Positions 10,950 to 25,900 of a DNA stretch of 64,000 nucleotides are shown one piece after another. A program made the translations under genes and the position numbers. Source of the stretch: Apricaphanius iberus. Lineage: Eukaryota > Chordata > Actinopteri > Cyprinodontiformes > Aphaniidae. How positions within the stretch are numbered: position 1 is the stretch's first letter; each line of letters opens with the position of its first letter. The notes below the pieces were generated by a model, which saw nothing but the letters and a program-made list of their open reading frames with translations, did no database searches and was not told the DNA's origin. The stretch covers positions 1 through 64,000 of the forward strand of contig JAPXFQ010001526.1 in NCBI GenBank assembly GCA_028564705.1. The letters run 5' to 3'.

Positions 10950-13900
10950 CTGAAAAGAAGAAAAGAAAAAGAAAAAATCAGATAAAACGCCCAAAGCTGC
11001 ATTGTTGCTACGTAAACCCCAGGTGTCTCCAAGCTACTAGCTTGAATACAACATTCCCAAAATGAATTTAGTTTTTTTTTTTGCAAAAACAAAACTCTGT
11101 GCAAACAACCTTGGAATTAAAGCAAAGGTATTTTTTCTGAGATTTAATCATAGGTGTGACATAGTAACTGTAGCTTGAACATAATTTTATGAAATTTTAT
11201 TACATATATTTATTTAATCTCATGCTACAGTGTATAATACCTTAGAAAATATGCTCCAATAGATTATACACTGCACAAAATCACAAAACATAATGTGAAG
11301 ACTACCTGGACAAAGATTCCTGTTGATGAACCTAGGCACAGTTACAGAACTTTGAAGCCAACTAGACGAAGCTATTGTTTGCACATGTAAGGGGGATGTT
11401 TTTTTCCCCTTTTTTTAAAGTGCACACTGGGTATTGTAATTATTCTGGAAATAGTCATACCATGGTGAATAATTCTTTTCACAACAAAAATACAGAAGGT
11501 AAGGAAGAATTTATAGTCATGTTTTTAAAACGCTAATAATTTGAGGCTTACGGGCTCGACACAAAGGAGGCAACATGACCTCTCCATTCAGTTTCAATGA
11601 GGGTGCAACAACGCGATAATCACAAGTTTTCCTCCTGCGAAACAACATGCAAAAATCATGCATTTTTTGATGCATGATACATGCACAAGCAGGCCCGCAA
11701 TGCAACCCCAGAAAGTTGAGAAAAATGCTACTTTTCATCGCTGTTTCAGACGAGGACCAATCAGCGGAGGTTTTATTGACTGACAGGATGCTACTCAGTC
11801 ATCTCTGGGAAGACATGGAGGAAAATTTTATGCTACCATTCACATTTGTGACACTTCATATTGGTCGCTTTCTCTCCCCTGAACTGCTTTGAAACCCCAA
11901 ATTTTTCTCCAACTGCCAGGCAATCAAAACCACGCGGCACTCGCTATTCACCCTCGAACAGAGCCCATAGCTGGCTTGTTGCGCTGCTGCTTCCCATGTG
12001 TCCCGGGTTTCACTTATCGCAGTCGTTTGTTGCCTCCCGTGTGTTGAGCCCATTATTTTGCAGCCAATTTGCTTAAATCCTAGCAATGATGAAACAAGTT
12101 GGGTTGAATGTGTTTATGTAAAAATAGCAAAATAGCACAAATACTTCTTTTTTCAGGGTTTTGAGGACACCGGGAAGATTTTTATGAGGTTTTGCATCGA
12201 CGAGGATGAAGCTTCCAGTTAACAAACATCCTCCATGTCCTGTTATCAACTTTGTGATTTCTTTGATATAGAAAGTACTCTTATATAAGTTCCTTTTATT
12301 CTTTCTGTCTCTGCTCTGTCTTCTCAATTACCCAGATGGTCATGGCCAATGACTTTTACTGAGCCAAGTTCTGGTTCTGCTGGAGAATTCTTCCTGTTAA
12401 AGGGGAGTTTTTCCTCTCCACTGTGGCTACATGCTTGATCAGTGGATTGCTGTGGTTGGAAAGTCTGCATCAACGAGGCACAGCTAGCAGTCAATGACTT
12501 GATGCAATCTGCTGAGATTCCTTAAATATTAAACTTTTTGACTGATTTGACTGTTTGTATAATTGTATTGAAATTACTTTAGTTGTAAAGTGCCTTTAGA
12601 TGACTTCTGTTGTGAATTTGGCACTATATAAATAAACTGAATTGAAATTGGATTGTTACTACCTACATTTCCAGCCGGTTCAGACAGTGGTCATAAACTA
12701 AAATAATATTCACTGATATTCTATAATATACCATGGTCTGGGTGAATACTCGATTGTGATTGGCTGGAGGGTGTATGTTAAAAAATGATAATGTACACCC
12801 AAGAAAGGCCTCCTGTCAAATTGCCTGATGACATTTCTAAATTATTGCGCTGGCTCAATGGCTCAAACAGAGTCTCAATGTTATTTGCATCATCCTCTGG
12901 ACACACACAAGCAGTAAGTAGTGCATTGGCCTTCTTAAATTATACTTTTTATCACATAACGTAAGCTAAAGCCATCATCTCACTTCCCATCACTGATAAA
13001 TCGCTGTGGTCGGCTCGCTGTGACCACGTTGTTTGGCAACGCCTGTATACTGGAGATATTAAATAGTGTGCTCGACTTATAAAAAAAAAATTGCGATTTT
13101 AACTCTAAAGCACATTAAAGTATTGTTAATTGTTTAATTATGTTCTTCTTTCGTAAGTGACCATGGTATAAGTAGGACAATGCCCTTCGAGGTGTCTATT
13201 ATCAGAAAATAATGGACTTCGCGGAAGCAACCTCCGCGTCATTAAGGCAAGGCAAGGCTATTTTATTTGTACAGCACGCTTTCAACACAAGGCAATTCAA
13301 GGTGCATTATCCCTTATCCTGAATATCTCAGGAAAGGACAGACATGCCTGTAGAAGGAACTTTGTAAATGTCTATTTATAAATCCTTCCTTTTCTGTGTT
13401 TGTTTTACTGAGGACCACTGCTTCTGAGTTCGAGCAACATGCAACACACCACATACTGATGACACTATAACCGAGTTTACTTGGTGATAGTAATGTTTGA
13501 AATGCATTTCTTTCTGATTCACTTTGCTTTTGAAACTCAGCGTAATTACGTCAGCTCTTCATAAACTTCATAAAAATCATGTAGCCCCTGGAAATATGAA
13601 AGTTAGCGGACTAATACACAAGGGGAACTATTGTGCATCTGGAAGACCTGCCAATGTATTCCACTATGTAGAAAAGCCAGAGCAAAGATGTTTTCCCAGT
13701 GTTTAAAGTCCCCACAGAAAAACACATTATGCCTCAAACACACAGATTAGGCGTACAGTTTAAATTTTACCAACATGTCTCCTCTGACAGGTTTACTATT
13801 ACATATTTTGGAGTGGCCTAGTAGGCATTTCTACTTGAATCTGACAGAGAATCTGCAAAGAGAGCTAAAGATTAGGGATATGGTATAAAGGCCTTTTAAC

Positions 13901-16900
13901 CCCGAACTTGTCAGCAAATTAAATAATCAAAATACCAGAGAAAACAAGCAAAAGACTGGTCAAGAATCAATATTTTTCAGTGAATATTAAGAATAGTATA
14001 AATTGTATTGATATCACAATTTCTGATGACTTGTAAAAGGAGTAAAACGGGGAACATCGGGGAAAAAAATCCTGGCTGATCTTCGAGGGGTATGAATAAT
14101 TTTGTCTTTGATTTTATAAATAGATGCCAATTTATAGCACTATTTCACTATTTTTTGTCAAAAACAACAAGGGGGCAAAGCTGACATGTACAGTGGCTGA
14201 AAAGAATAGAAAGCCTGTCATTCCATGATGCATGATCCCTTTCAAATCAGAAGCTGAGGTGTAATCAGTAAGCCTGATAAGATATGTGGTCTGACCGACG
14301 ATCTCGAGTCCCTGAAAGGCCTTGTCTAAACAGGTTAACTTTTCTTTGTTATCTCTGATATCAAAGCTCATGCGGCAGTAGAGGAATCCAGGCATTGTTA
14401 CGTCTCAATCACAATGCGCCAGGTGATGTGCTCCTCTGCTTCTGTATCATGAACAGAAAGCCACCGAATGCTTTTTCAAAGTTCTCCTTGAATATAAATG
14501 AAAAGCTCTTTCTTTTTTACACTTAAATGGACAGTGTGGATATTTTGAGGTGTGGTTGTTACATGCGTTAAGTTTGGTTTGTCCAGTGGCTGCAGTACAC
14601 TGACGGCACAGTCCGATTTTTATCATCTACTATCTCAAAACCCTTTGTATTTAGTTAAAAACTTTGTACAAGTAAGCACCGCTTTAAAGACATTCACACA
14701 GAGCAAATGTTTCCTTTAGAGAGTATCTCTGACCAACTAGGCTCTAAAATTAATTGTTGCATTTGATCACAAAACAGTACACCACTTAACATGACAAATC
14801 TGTGTAACCAGATAAAATCTTATGCAGAAAATGTATTGACTTCATCTAAATATTTTAGTAAATGTAAAGGATCTTTCCATCGCTATGGTATAATATGAGC
14901 AGGTTTAGGTATACATTTCACTGTTTTTCGTGGTCAAATCTTTCTCAAAACTGCTGAACGACAAAAAAAAAAAAAAAAGTAATTTTAGTTGTGTTTGCTT
15001 TGTAAAATAATACCATACATTTAAATTATTTTAAGGGAACAATTAACGAGAAGGTATGAGGGGAAATTTCACGTTTTAAGGTTATAACTGAATATCATTT
15101 AAAATAACCATAGAGAAAATATAATTTCGATAATCACACAGACCCAACTCTTAACTAATTATTTCCTGTAGCAGCAGATTTAGATTGTAGGTTAAGAGTT
15201 TTTGACTAAAAGACCAACAATCAGGCTTCTTGACAAAGGCTTGGATTGGAAAGTAGCTATAGGTAAGATGCTGAGTTTTCAGGTTTAATTCATATGTACT
15301 TTTCTCTATTTGGATGGAAGCTCTCTATGCCATCACCCTCATCTTTAAGTCCTGACTGGGCAACTCCAAAATGTTGAGGTAATTTCTAGTAATAAGAAGC
15401 ATGTTGTTAACATTTAAATATTTTAAATCAAAACCTGACAGGGGAATTAATATTTGGGATTTCACTGTAAATAACTAGAGCTGGGCTGTAAAGGATTAGC
15501 TCAACTGGATTGCTAAATTATTGCTTTCAACACTTTTCATCTTTGTGAGATGTAGGCAACTGCAGTAGTGAGGCTACATCCAACAATTTCAGCATCCTAT
15601 CTGCATAAAAAGGGTTAGAGAATTAGTGTTGGACTTACTGGTCACCTCCTGCAGGAAATCCAGACAAGGCCGGCTAATTCCAGACATGCTTACAGACACA
15701 GCTACCGGAGTCTGGCCTTCGTAGTTCCTGGTGTTGGTATTAGCACCGTATGTGTAGAGCATCTGAGCACATAGCACATCATCCCTAAGGGCTGACAGAT
15801 GCAGGGGAGTCTGTCCATCTTCAAGACGACCAAGGTTTGTGTCCGCTCCCCTCTGCAGGAACATACGGCAGTAGGAATGGTTTCCTTTGATGACAGCATA
15901 GCGCAGCAGAAAACCGTTCTGAATGTCAATGTTGGCGCTGTGATCCAGTAGGATACGCACACAGCTGGAACGCTCACGGATGATGGCTAGCTGCAAGGGT
16001 GTGGTGCCTTTATCACTAAGTGGGTCCACCTCAGCTCTGAACTCCAGGAGGAGGCGTACGAAGGAGTCTCGACCATAATGAGCTGCCACGTGGAGAGGTG
16101 TCCAGCCATCATTGCTTTTAGCATTGATAATGTCTCCACGATACTCAGATTCAAGCATCAATCGGGCAATACGTGCCCTGCCATGCATGGCTGCATAGTG
16201 AAGTGCTGTAAAGCCACCGATGAAGTCCTTCACAGTGGGGTCCGCTGTATGAAACAGAACAGAAAAACAAAGACAAAATGAAACACTCCACCCTTGTGGA
16301 TGAAGGATTGAAGGTCCTTCCTCCCAGCAGCTGTAATACTGTATATAACAATTACTTTTCCCAACAAACTAAATCAATGTTCACATCTCTCCTGGTATTT
16401 GTACTTTTTTTTTGCCTCATTTAAAGAAAAAACAATTTCTGCTGTTTTGCATAGATTTTTTGGTTATAGATTTTTCACTTTTGTCTTTTTATTTTAAATA
16501 CACAGATACATGTGCTCATTTTGTAAATATATATATATATATTTCCTGCTTAGTTACACGTTTCTTGCATCTCAGGATGCAATTTTTCATTTTAAAAACT
16601 GCACAGAACATTAGATATTAGTTATTGTGCTTCTATTGCGAGTCACTTTGCTACTGTTGCACCTGAATTTCCCAACTGTGGGATAATAAAGGATATTTCT
16701 ATTTTATTGTATTTGTGGAACAAGGGTTAGGTTTTTCAGAAATGCTTTACTAATTATTTGCAGTACAAGCACACTGTCATCTCCAGCAAATATGTTTCAA
16801 AACATATACCTCCATTATTCTATTAACCAATATAAGAGACCTGTCCTATTCAGAAGCTACACACCACAGCCCTTCCAATGTCCATCATCCTTAAAGCTTA

Positions 16901-19900
16901 AACTCAGTGCACTCTTTGGCGCTTTATTGTACCCTGACCTTTCATCTCAGAGGGCCAGGTCATTCCATTGGTTTAGATGGTGTAGGGGTAGTTGAAGGGG
17001 CTTTTGATTGTATTTTTATTTGGGATTTTTTTTTTATTTAGGTTGTACTTGCGCATCATATATGAGCATATATGAATATTACATTCTAAACAGCCCCCCC
17101 TTTTTTTTTCCTGGCCAAAAATGGATACCAGTGACAAATGTATGACGGAGGCAAACCTATATATTAAACCTAAGAACACATGGGTAACTTGTGTCTCTGG
17201 TTGGTCTTCTCAAACCCCGGTCATGGAAAATGGCCACTTGTACTAAGCCAGGTACTGGTTATACTGGAGGGTTCTTCCTTTTAAAGGGGAGTTTTTCCTC
17301 CTCACTGTCGCTACATGCTTGCTCAGTATGGAGGAATTAATGTGGTTGGCAAGTCTGCATCAAAGGGGAACAACCTTAAGTCAATCAGGGTTCCTACACA
17401 CTGCCAATGTCAAAATTCCATACTATTCCCAGACTGAAATTTCAATTAACCTATGAGTCACGTCAAGAAATTATGGAACTGATCAGTTGTTTAGATTACT
17501 CAGAATACGTTGTCACCATAAACATTCTGGACGATTTCAGCTACTTAGGTCTGACACAAATTACAAAAAATAGAGGCCAAACGCAGTTACATTGAGAGCA
17601 TGGCTTTTTTATTTCGTGTGGTACATTAACAGTTGAACTATTTTCATCTCTCAAACCTCTGGAGTAACAAAAGTTGGATGTTACAAAAGTCTTGGGCAAT
17701 TGTTAACATTGTTGCAATCTAAAAAGTGGCTAAATTCGTAGCAACGTACCAATGTTTACAGGATTTTTGAGAAAATACAACAGCAGTGACGTGGGGAACA
17801 TTTCCGAGGAAGCCAAGTGAGACACAACCTCTGCACTGTGTGTTTTACGGGGTGGGGCAGAAAATCATACGTTACTATTTATATATTGCTATTTCAAGTA
17901 GTCGGGTGAACTATTAGAGCGCCCAGCATAATTTTACCGGGGATTACGCCCGTTACCCTCACTTTGAGCTCTCTCTCTCTCTCTCTTTCTCAAACATCTT
18001 ATCAGTTTATTCAACCACCCTCCCAAACACACAACCAGCTACTTAAAAGATACAAATTAATTCGCACACTCAATCAAAACCCATTAGGTTTTACATCCAC
18101 GTCAAACGACCTGTAAGTTCTGAGAGATACACAAATGCTTTTCACTTTTCCTTATCGTTTATATATAATAATAGTAATACATGTAAATGATTATCATACA
18201 GCAACACAACAACCCAGCACCAGTGGCTTTAAACAGCACACCTGACATATGCATGTAGACAAACCCGGCCTTCACGGCCGCTGTCCATGGTGCTCATTTT
18301 CTCCACATAAATAACAGTAAACAACAACTTTAGTGGATCACATGCTGCTTAATCAAAGCAGGGAAGACAGGTTGGCAAGGTCGGCGAATCCTGTGGTAAC
18401 CCAGGGATTGTTCAGGAAGCAGGCAATCGTTGTCAAAAAGGAGACAGGGCCAACAAAATAGCCGCTGAAGATTAGCGCTACCAGCAAGCGGTTAGCCAGG
18501 AGAAACACTCATCAGTGAAAGTCCGAAACCATTTCTTCCTCTCAGTATGGAGCGCTTGTTTTGGCTTTGTTTGCAGTCTGATTTAATTCGGAGTTTCTGC
18601 TGTAGAGGCAGTTTAGGAAAAGTATTTTTTACTAAATACTCAAAATCTCAACCCTCCATAATTACAATTACTATTTTGACTAGCTTACCAAGATATCAAC
18701 ACAAATCCACACATCTTCCGTTATTTCATTCATTGACTTTGATGATAACGTACTGTAATGTGATTGGCCTGATGCCAACAAATGGACTGGTAAATGGACT
18801 GAACTTACATAGCGCTTTTCTAGTCTTACTGACCACTCAAAGCGCTTTACATTACATTTACATTTGCAAGACAACTACTCTACCACTGAGCCACAGTCGC
18901 CCCAACAAGTTCATCGCTTCTCCAGCCTTCGCTATTGACACTGTCCTGACCAATCACAGGGGGACAGTGTCGTGACAATAGCCTCACCTGATTGGTTAAT
19001 CATTCTTTCTTTCTTTTTTTTTTTTTAAATCAAGCGATGCCAACTCAGCCTGGCCTCCTCACCAGACAACAGAGTGCAGTACCATGTTTTCAACGCTCAT
19101 TCACCACGTAACTTTTATAGGGGCGCTGTTTTACACATTATAAAACGCTCAATAATGAATGAAGAGAAGAGGAGGAGATGACAGATGGATTACGTAAACT
19201 GTTTAATAGTTTACATGTTCCATACTTTAAATTTAATTCCATACTTGCGTAGGAACCCTGGTCAATGAATTCACACAATCTTAAGGAATTCCTTAAATAG
19301 AAAACTTTAAAACTTATTGAAATGTTTGTATAATTTTAGTGAGATGACTTTTCTTATGAAGTGCCTTGAGGTGACATCTGTTGTGAATTGGTGCTATATA
19401 AATAAAATGAATTGAAACTGAATTAAGGGGTGTCGCTTGGCGTAGTGGTTGGAGCGGGAACCCCATGTGCGGGCCTCTGTCCCTGACTCGGCTGTCCCCG
19501 ATTCGTATGTCTTTCCCCACCTCTCTCCCCTTTCAAAATCTGGCCGCTGAGTCATCTGGGTACGGCATTGCGGGTGGCAGCTGCCGGCCAATGAGCTTGG
19601 AGGCGCTTGGCAGAGCATGGAGGAGTAAGGCGGCTGGCCTGTCCAATGAGCTTGGGGAAGATGGAAGCTGGCCCAGTGCAAGGGATGCTGGGAGACTGAG
19701 TCAATTTAATATCTAGTGATTCTAGATTAACCCAACAACGGCAAGAGAAAATATCCCAGAATTAGTCCAAAAAAAGCGGTCTAAGAACAAAGAAATAGAA
19801 ATACAGCTTAAAATCCGGTACTGCCAGACCCGCATCTTGTCTGATTCTCCGTACGGTTGTTAGTTTTAAGCGAGGTCACCTCCTATTCCAATGGGCCTCA

Positions 19901-22900
19901 GGAATATAAGGTTGCTGTAATTAAACCTTTACTTAAGGTACCCTCCCTGGATCAAGATGACTTAGCTAACTACAGACCTATATCTAACCTTCCTTTCTTA
20001 TCCAAAATTCTTGAGAAAATAGTTGCTAATCAAGTATGTGAGCATCTAAACAGCAATAACCTGTGTGAGGAATTTCAGTCAGGTTTTAGAGCTCATCATA
20101 GCACTGAAACAGCACTGGGAAAAGTTACTAATGATATTCTAATGGCCTCAGATAATGGATTTGTGACTGTTGTGGTCTTGCTAGATCTCAGTGCTGCTTT
20201 TGTGACAGTCGATCATAATATTCTCTTAGAAAGGCTCAAACATGTAGGGATCAAGGGAACAGCACTAGGCTGGGTTAAATCCTATCTGTCCAACAGATTC
20301 CAGTTTGTTCATGTCAATGATAAATCTTCTTCATACTCAAGGGTTACTTGTGGAGTACCACAGGGTTCTGTGCTTGGACCGATTCTCTTTATTTAATATG
20401 CTTCCGATTGGTAAAATAATTAGACAACATGGAATTAATTTCCACAGTTATGCTGATGATACACAATTATATTTATCCATAAAACCTGATGAATCCAATC
20501 AGTTAGGTAGATTACAAGCATGTCAGGAAGACATAAAAACCTGGATGACTCTGAATTTTCTACTTTTAAATTCAGACAAGACAGAACTTGTTGTCTTTGG
20601 ACCAGAACCTTTAAAAAGGAAACTGCTAAATCAATCACTTCATCAGGATTGGATTAATTTGGTCTCTGGTAATAATGTAAAGAACCTCTTTGTAATTTTT
20701 GGACCAAGACATGACATTTAAATCCCATATTAAACAGGTTTCTAAGATTTCTTTCCTTCACCTCCGGAATATTGATAAAATTAGAAACTTCCTGTCCAGG
20801 AGTGATGCAGAGAAACTAGTCAATGTATTTGTTACTTCAAGGCTGGACTACTGTAAGTCCTTATTATCAGGAAGCCCACAAAATGCAATTAAAAGCCTTC
20901 AGTAGATCCAAAATGCTGCAGCAGGAGTTCTGATTAAGATTAAAAAGAGAAATCACATTCCTCCTGTTTTGGCTTCTCTCCATTGGCTCCCAGTTAAATC
21001 CAGAATAGAGTTCAAGATCCTCCTCCTTACGTATAAAGCCCTTAATAATCAAGCTCCATCGTACATCAGAGATCTGATTGTTCCATATGTTCCTAACAGA
21101 GCACTTCGTTCTCAGAATGCAGGTCTACTGGTAGTTCCTAGGATTTCTAAAAGTAGAATAGGAGGCAGATCTTTTAGTTATCAGGCTCCTCTCCTGTGGA
21201 ACCAGCTCCCAGTTTTAGTTTGTGAGGCAGATAATCTGTCTGTTTTCAAGATTAGGCTTAAAACCTTCCTTTTTAATGAAGTTTATAATATGTGGCTTAG
21301 GTTATCCTGAGCTATTTTTGTAGTTATGCTGCTATAGGTTTAGACTGTTTGAGGACAGACTGACCACTTTTCCTCTCTCTTCTACTACTCTCCAGATATC
21401 CAGATATATTTTTTCTGCTGTTATTGTGATTGTTAACTAGGTTTTCTCTCAGTATTTTTCTCCCCATTGAAGCTCCACACGGTCTGGTACCCTGCTCATC
21501 TACAACGCCCCCTGCTGGATGGGGAATTTGGGAGTCTCCCGGGAAAATCGGAAGGGTTGGTAAGTATGGGTCACACAAACGACACATCGCATGCTCTCTG
21601 AGAGAGAGACGGGAAGAGGCGGAGGTGTTGCATCTACAGTTGGGTATTATTGGAGGTGTGAATAAAATAGCATAAAAAATATAAACAAGGCCAGAAGATC
21701 AATGGGTCTTGAGCCATGGAAATAATACTTTTCTCTACTTCTATGTATCAAGACATAGTACAAGTCAAGTAGACAGGTAGCCTTGCCCACAGAAGACTCA
21801 AAGTTGAACCTGTGCCTAAGAAATGAGTGAAGTGGAAAAGATTATTACCTCCCTAACAAACTCAAAAATCAAAGACATATATGGTCTAGACACTGCATTA
21901 ATTAAAAAGAATTATGAAAGTTTAACTGAACCTTTAATTAAATTAACAAATCTATCAATTCAGCAAACCTGACTTCCTTAAAATCGCCACAATAATCCCA
22001 ATACACAAGTCAGACAGATATTAGATCACCTGGAATCAAATTAACATTCTCCCGAGACAGCCTGTAGTTACCTTACAGAAAACATCAAATCCAGTTTAAT
22101 TAAGGGAGGAGCTGTTGTAGCTGCTTTCCTAGACCTGCGCAGGGCTTTCGACACAGTAAATCACAACATACTTTTTGCTAAATTTGAGCTCTTTAATTGC
22201 TCGTTTAACAGAATAAACTGGTTAAAATTATACCTCTCAGGACGTAAGCAATGTGTTAAAGTGAATACCACCACCTCGGAGACCATACCATGTAATATAG
22301 GGCTACCCCAAGAATCAATTATGGAAAAAAAACGGCCTCTATGTATTTTACTATAAAGGAAGGAAAGACAGCCTATCCCAGTATCATGGTCAAGGGCAAA
22401 ACTACCAAAAACGTAACTGAATTGAAATACTTGGGTTTGACTTTAGAGTGTAATATCACTTTTAAGAAACACATAAAAAAGATATCTAATACATGAAAAT
22501 TTAATTTAACTACCTTTAAAAGCATTAGAAATTCACTGAGAGCAGAAGCAGCTACATGTTTTCTGAACTCAATGATAATCCCGCACTTTAGTTACTGTAT
22601 AACCAGCTGGGCTCAAGCCAGCCAAACCGCCAGAAAGCCACTGGAGTCGCTCTACATATGAGCCCTCAAAACTTACGCTAAAAAAGACATATACTACCAT
22701 CATTGTCACATACTGAACAAATACTCCATCTTTAGCTTTCAAAATAGGATTCTATTCCATCAAGTCAAACTGGTCTACAAAATAGTCTACAACCAGGAGC
22801 TGCCACAACTGAAGCACTTTATCCACCTGACCTCCGACACCACAACTAGGCAAACAAGGGCAGCTACTAGAGGACAGTGTAGTATCCCTCAATGTAAAAG

Positions 22901-25900
22901 CACCTTTGCTCAATCCGCACTTTTGTACACAAGCACAAGACACTGGAATATGCTTCCAGACTACGTGAAAATGCAACCAGAGCTCAGGTTGTTTATAACA
23001 GAGGTAAAGAGATGGCTTTTACACCAACAAAGATGCGGACACTAACTACTTTTTATTGACTTCCATTTTTATATTTTATAACGTCCATCATATTTTATAT
23101 TTATTACATTTTTAGATTTCATAACTCATATTTTATACTCATTATAGACCATATTTTACACCATAATAACGTGGTGTATTTTTTAAACGTCAAAGGTTCC
23201 TTTCTCTATGCTTTATTCCTTGTTTCTATTTTAATGTATGGTTATTATAGACATTGTTATGTGTGGGTCTGTAAACAAGAATGTAACCAGGTATTTGTCA
23301 TTGCATTTTTTATTGATGTACACACGGGGACAGCGGATGGAAACCAGCTGTATAGCTTTAATCTGGTATGAAACATATTTGTCTTGTGCTTAATGTCTCT
23401 GTACATTGTCCCTTCAAATAAAGAATGATATGAAGAATTCTGATTGTTGTTTAAGGATATTATTTATTTCCTTCTTAAGATTAGGCTGTGTTTCTACCTT
23501 GTTAGTATAATATTTTTGCAATATAAATCCACTCTAGCAAAGTTTGCTTCTAGATTTTGTAATCCAGCAGCTCTAGCCCTAAGCAAATTGGAAGAGAATA
23601 GTGTTGCATTACTCCTGATGAGTCCCTTAACAGCGCTCCAAACCGTTTTCCACAGTTCTTCTATGGGCAAATGCTTATATTTTCTAATGCTAACTCAAAC
23701 TTCTTTAATCGTTTCAGCAATCTTCTCCCTTTAATATGTACTGGATATGACCAATTAATAATTTGGGGAGACTTCAACATTCATACTGACAAATAGATGA
23801 ACCAAAACATTAAGTGATACTCTACATAATTTTGATCTAACTCAACACGTCAATCAACAAACACACAAACAAGGTCACACTTTAGACTCAATTATTAGCA
23901 AAGGTTTAAAAATCTCCAAAATTTCTGTAGTTGATATTGGGTTATCTGACCATTTTTGTATTTTCTTTGAAACCATGATCCCGGCTAAACTATCTAATCA
24001 AAGTGAGATCGTTGTAAAAAAGCATTTTCTCTGGGACAGTTCAGCTAATATCTGACAAATTTACTGCTCTGCCGCACCCCATCCCCCTCATCCCCCAACA
24101 AAGCCAGTAAACAAGCTGGTAGATAACTTTCTCTCTAAAGTTTCAGACATCATTGATACCATTGCTCCAAATAAAGTAAAAGTAGTCTCTGATGGACAGA
24201 AGTCTCCATGGACTAGCGATTCTCTGGTAAGTAGTGAAAAAAGGGAGTGTCGTCAAGCTGAGAGAAAATGGAGTAAAACTCGACTCCAGGTTCACTATGA
24301 GATCTACATAAACAGGCTGAAGAAATATTAATGATCTTAAACTGAATTGAATTGAATATTTCTGTATATGATTTATTTGAGCTATATTGCGTGTGTTCTA
24401 GAAACTCGAACATATTGTTGCAAAAAAAAGAAGTCTCTGGTGTAAGCTGTCAGATGCATAGTATGCCTTTAAGCACCTTGAATTACCCTGTTGTTGAAAG
24501 TGTGTCATATACATATAAAATGTCATTGCTTTTATTAACCCCGTTTCTTGTTCATGATGAACAAGATGTCATATGATTTTCCAGTCTCATAGCTAGTACT
24601 TTTGCATACATCTGGAGCTCAGTGGTCAACTGACAGGACAGTAAAGGCAACACACAGTTGCTGGTTAATCTTTTTTTTTAAGAAGGGAAATAACCACATT
24701 GCAGTTATCAGTAAAAGATCCAATGAGTTTTGAAAAAAAAAGTAGCAATTATAATAGAATTGGAGCAAGATGAGTTCAGAAAGCAATATAAAGCTCAGGA
24801 GGAAACCCACCCATCCATGGAGACCTACATTTATTCAATACCATTTATTGCTTGGGTTATTTCTTTTAATGTAAATGGATGTTGGAAAGAGTCTGATCTC
24901 AGATGTGATTTTAGGTCATTGAAGTGAATTTTGAAAAAAAAATTCATCTTTTTTCTTTGTAGATTAATTCCGAAGTACAGAGTTTTTCTTTGTAGATTAA
25001 TTCCGAAGTACAGAGTGGTATACAAAAAATATACCACTCTATCCGAGTGGTCCAAAAACATGACTGTCAGGTTAATTGATCACTCTAAATTGTCCTTAGG
25101 TGTGAGTGTGTGCGTGCATGGTTGGTTGTCCTGTCTGTCTCTATGTGGCCCTGTGATGGACTGTCGACCTGTCCAGGGTGTACCCTGCCTCTCGCTCATT
25201 GACAGCTGGAGATAGGCACCAGCCCCCCCACGACCCCTTGAGGATTAAGCGGTTCAGAAAATGGATGGATGGATGTCATCTTTTTTCTTTGTAGATTAAT
25301 TCAGAAGTATAGACTGGTAAACAAGACTTTGTGAAGGCAATAGAAATACGGACAGGTTCGGATGTAATTTTTTCCTCCTCAGTCATAATTGTGGACAGTT
25401 GTGGCCAAAAGTTTTGAGAATGACACAGATATTAGTTTTCAGAAAGTTTGCTGCTAAACTGCTTTTTGATCTTTGTTTTAGTTGTTTCTGTGATGTGACT
25501 TTCTGCAGGACATCAATCTGTCCTTGATGATTTTTTGGAGAGAAGTGGCTTCTTTGCTGCCCTTCTTGACACCAGGCCATCTTCCAAAAGTCTTCACCTC
25601 ACTGTGCGTGCAGATGAGCTCACGCCTGCCTGCTGCCATTCCTGAGCAAGCTCTGCACTGGTGCCACTCCGATCCCACAGCTGAATCCTCTTTAGGAGAC
25701 GATCCTGGCGCCTGCTGGACTTTCTTGGACGCCCTGAAGCCTTCTTAACAAGAATTGAACCTCTTTCCTTGAAGTTGACAACCCTATAAATTGTTAATTT
25801 AGGTGCAATCTTAGTAGTAATTTCCAATATTTACGTAATTCTCAAAACTTTTTTCCACAACTATAGATGACAATTGATCACAGTTTCTCATTTTAGATCC

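Noticed and set aside
19427..19540. Functional tRNA gene
   Set aside because: Only an A-box-like head is recognisable, the B box is weak and no cloverleaf could be built; it is a SINE.
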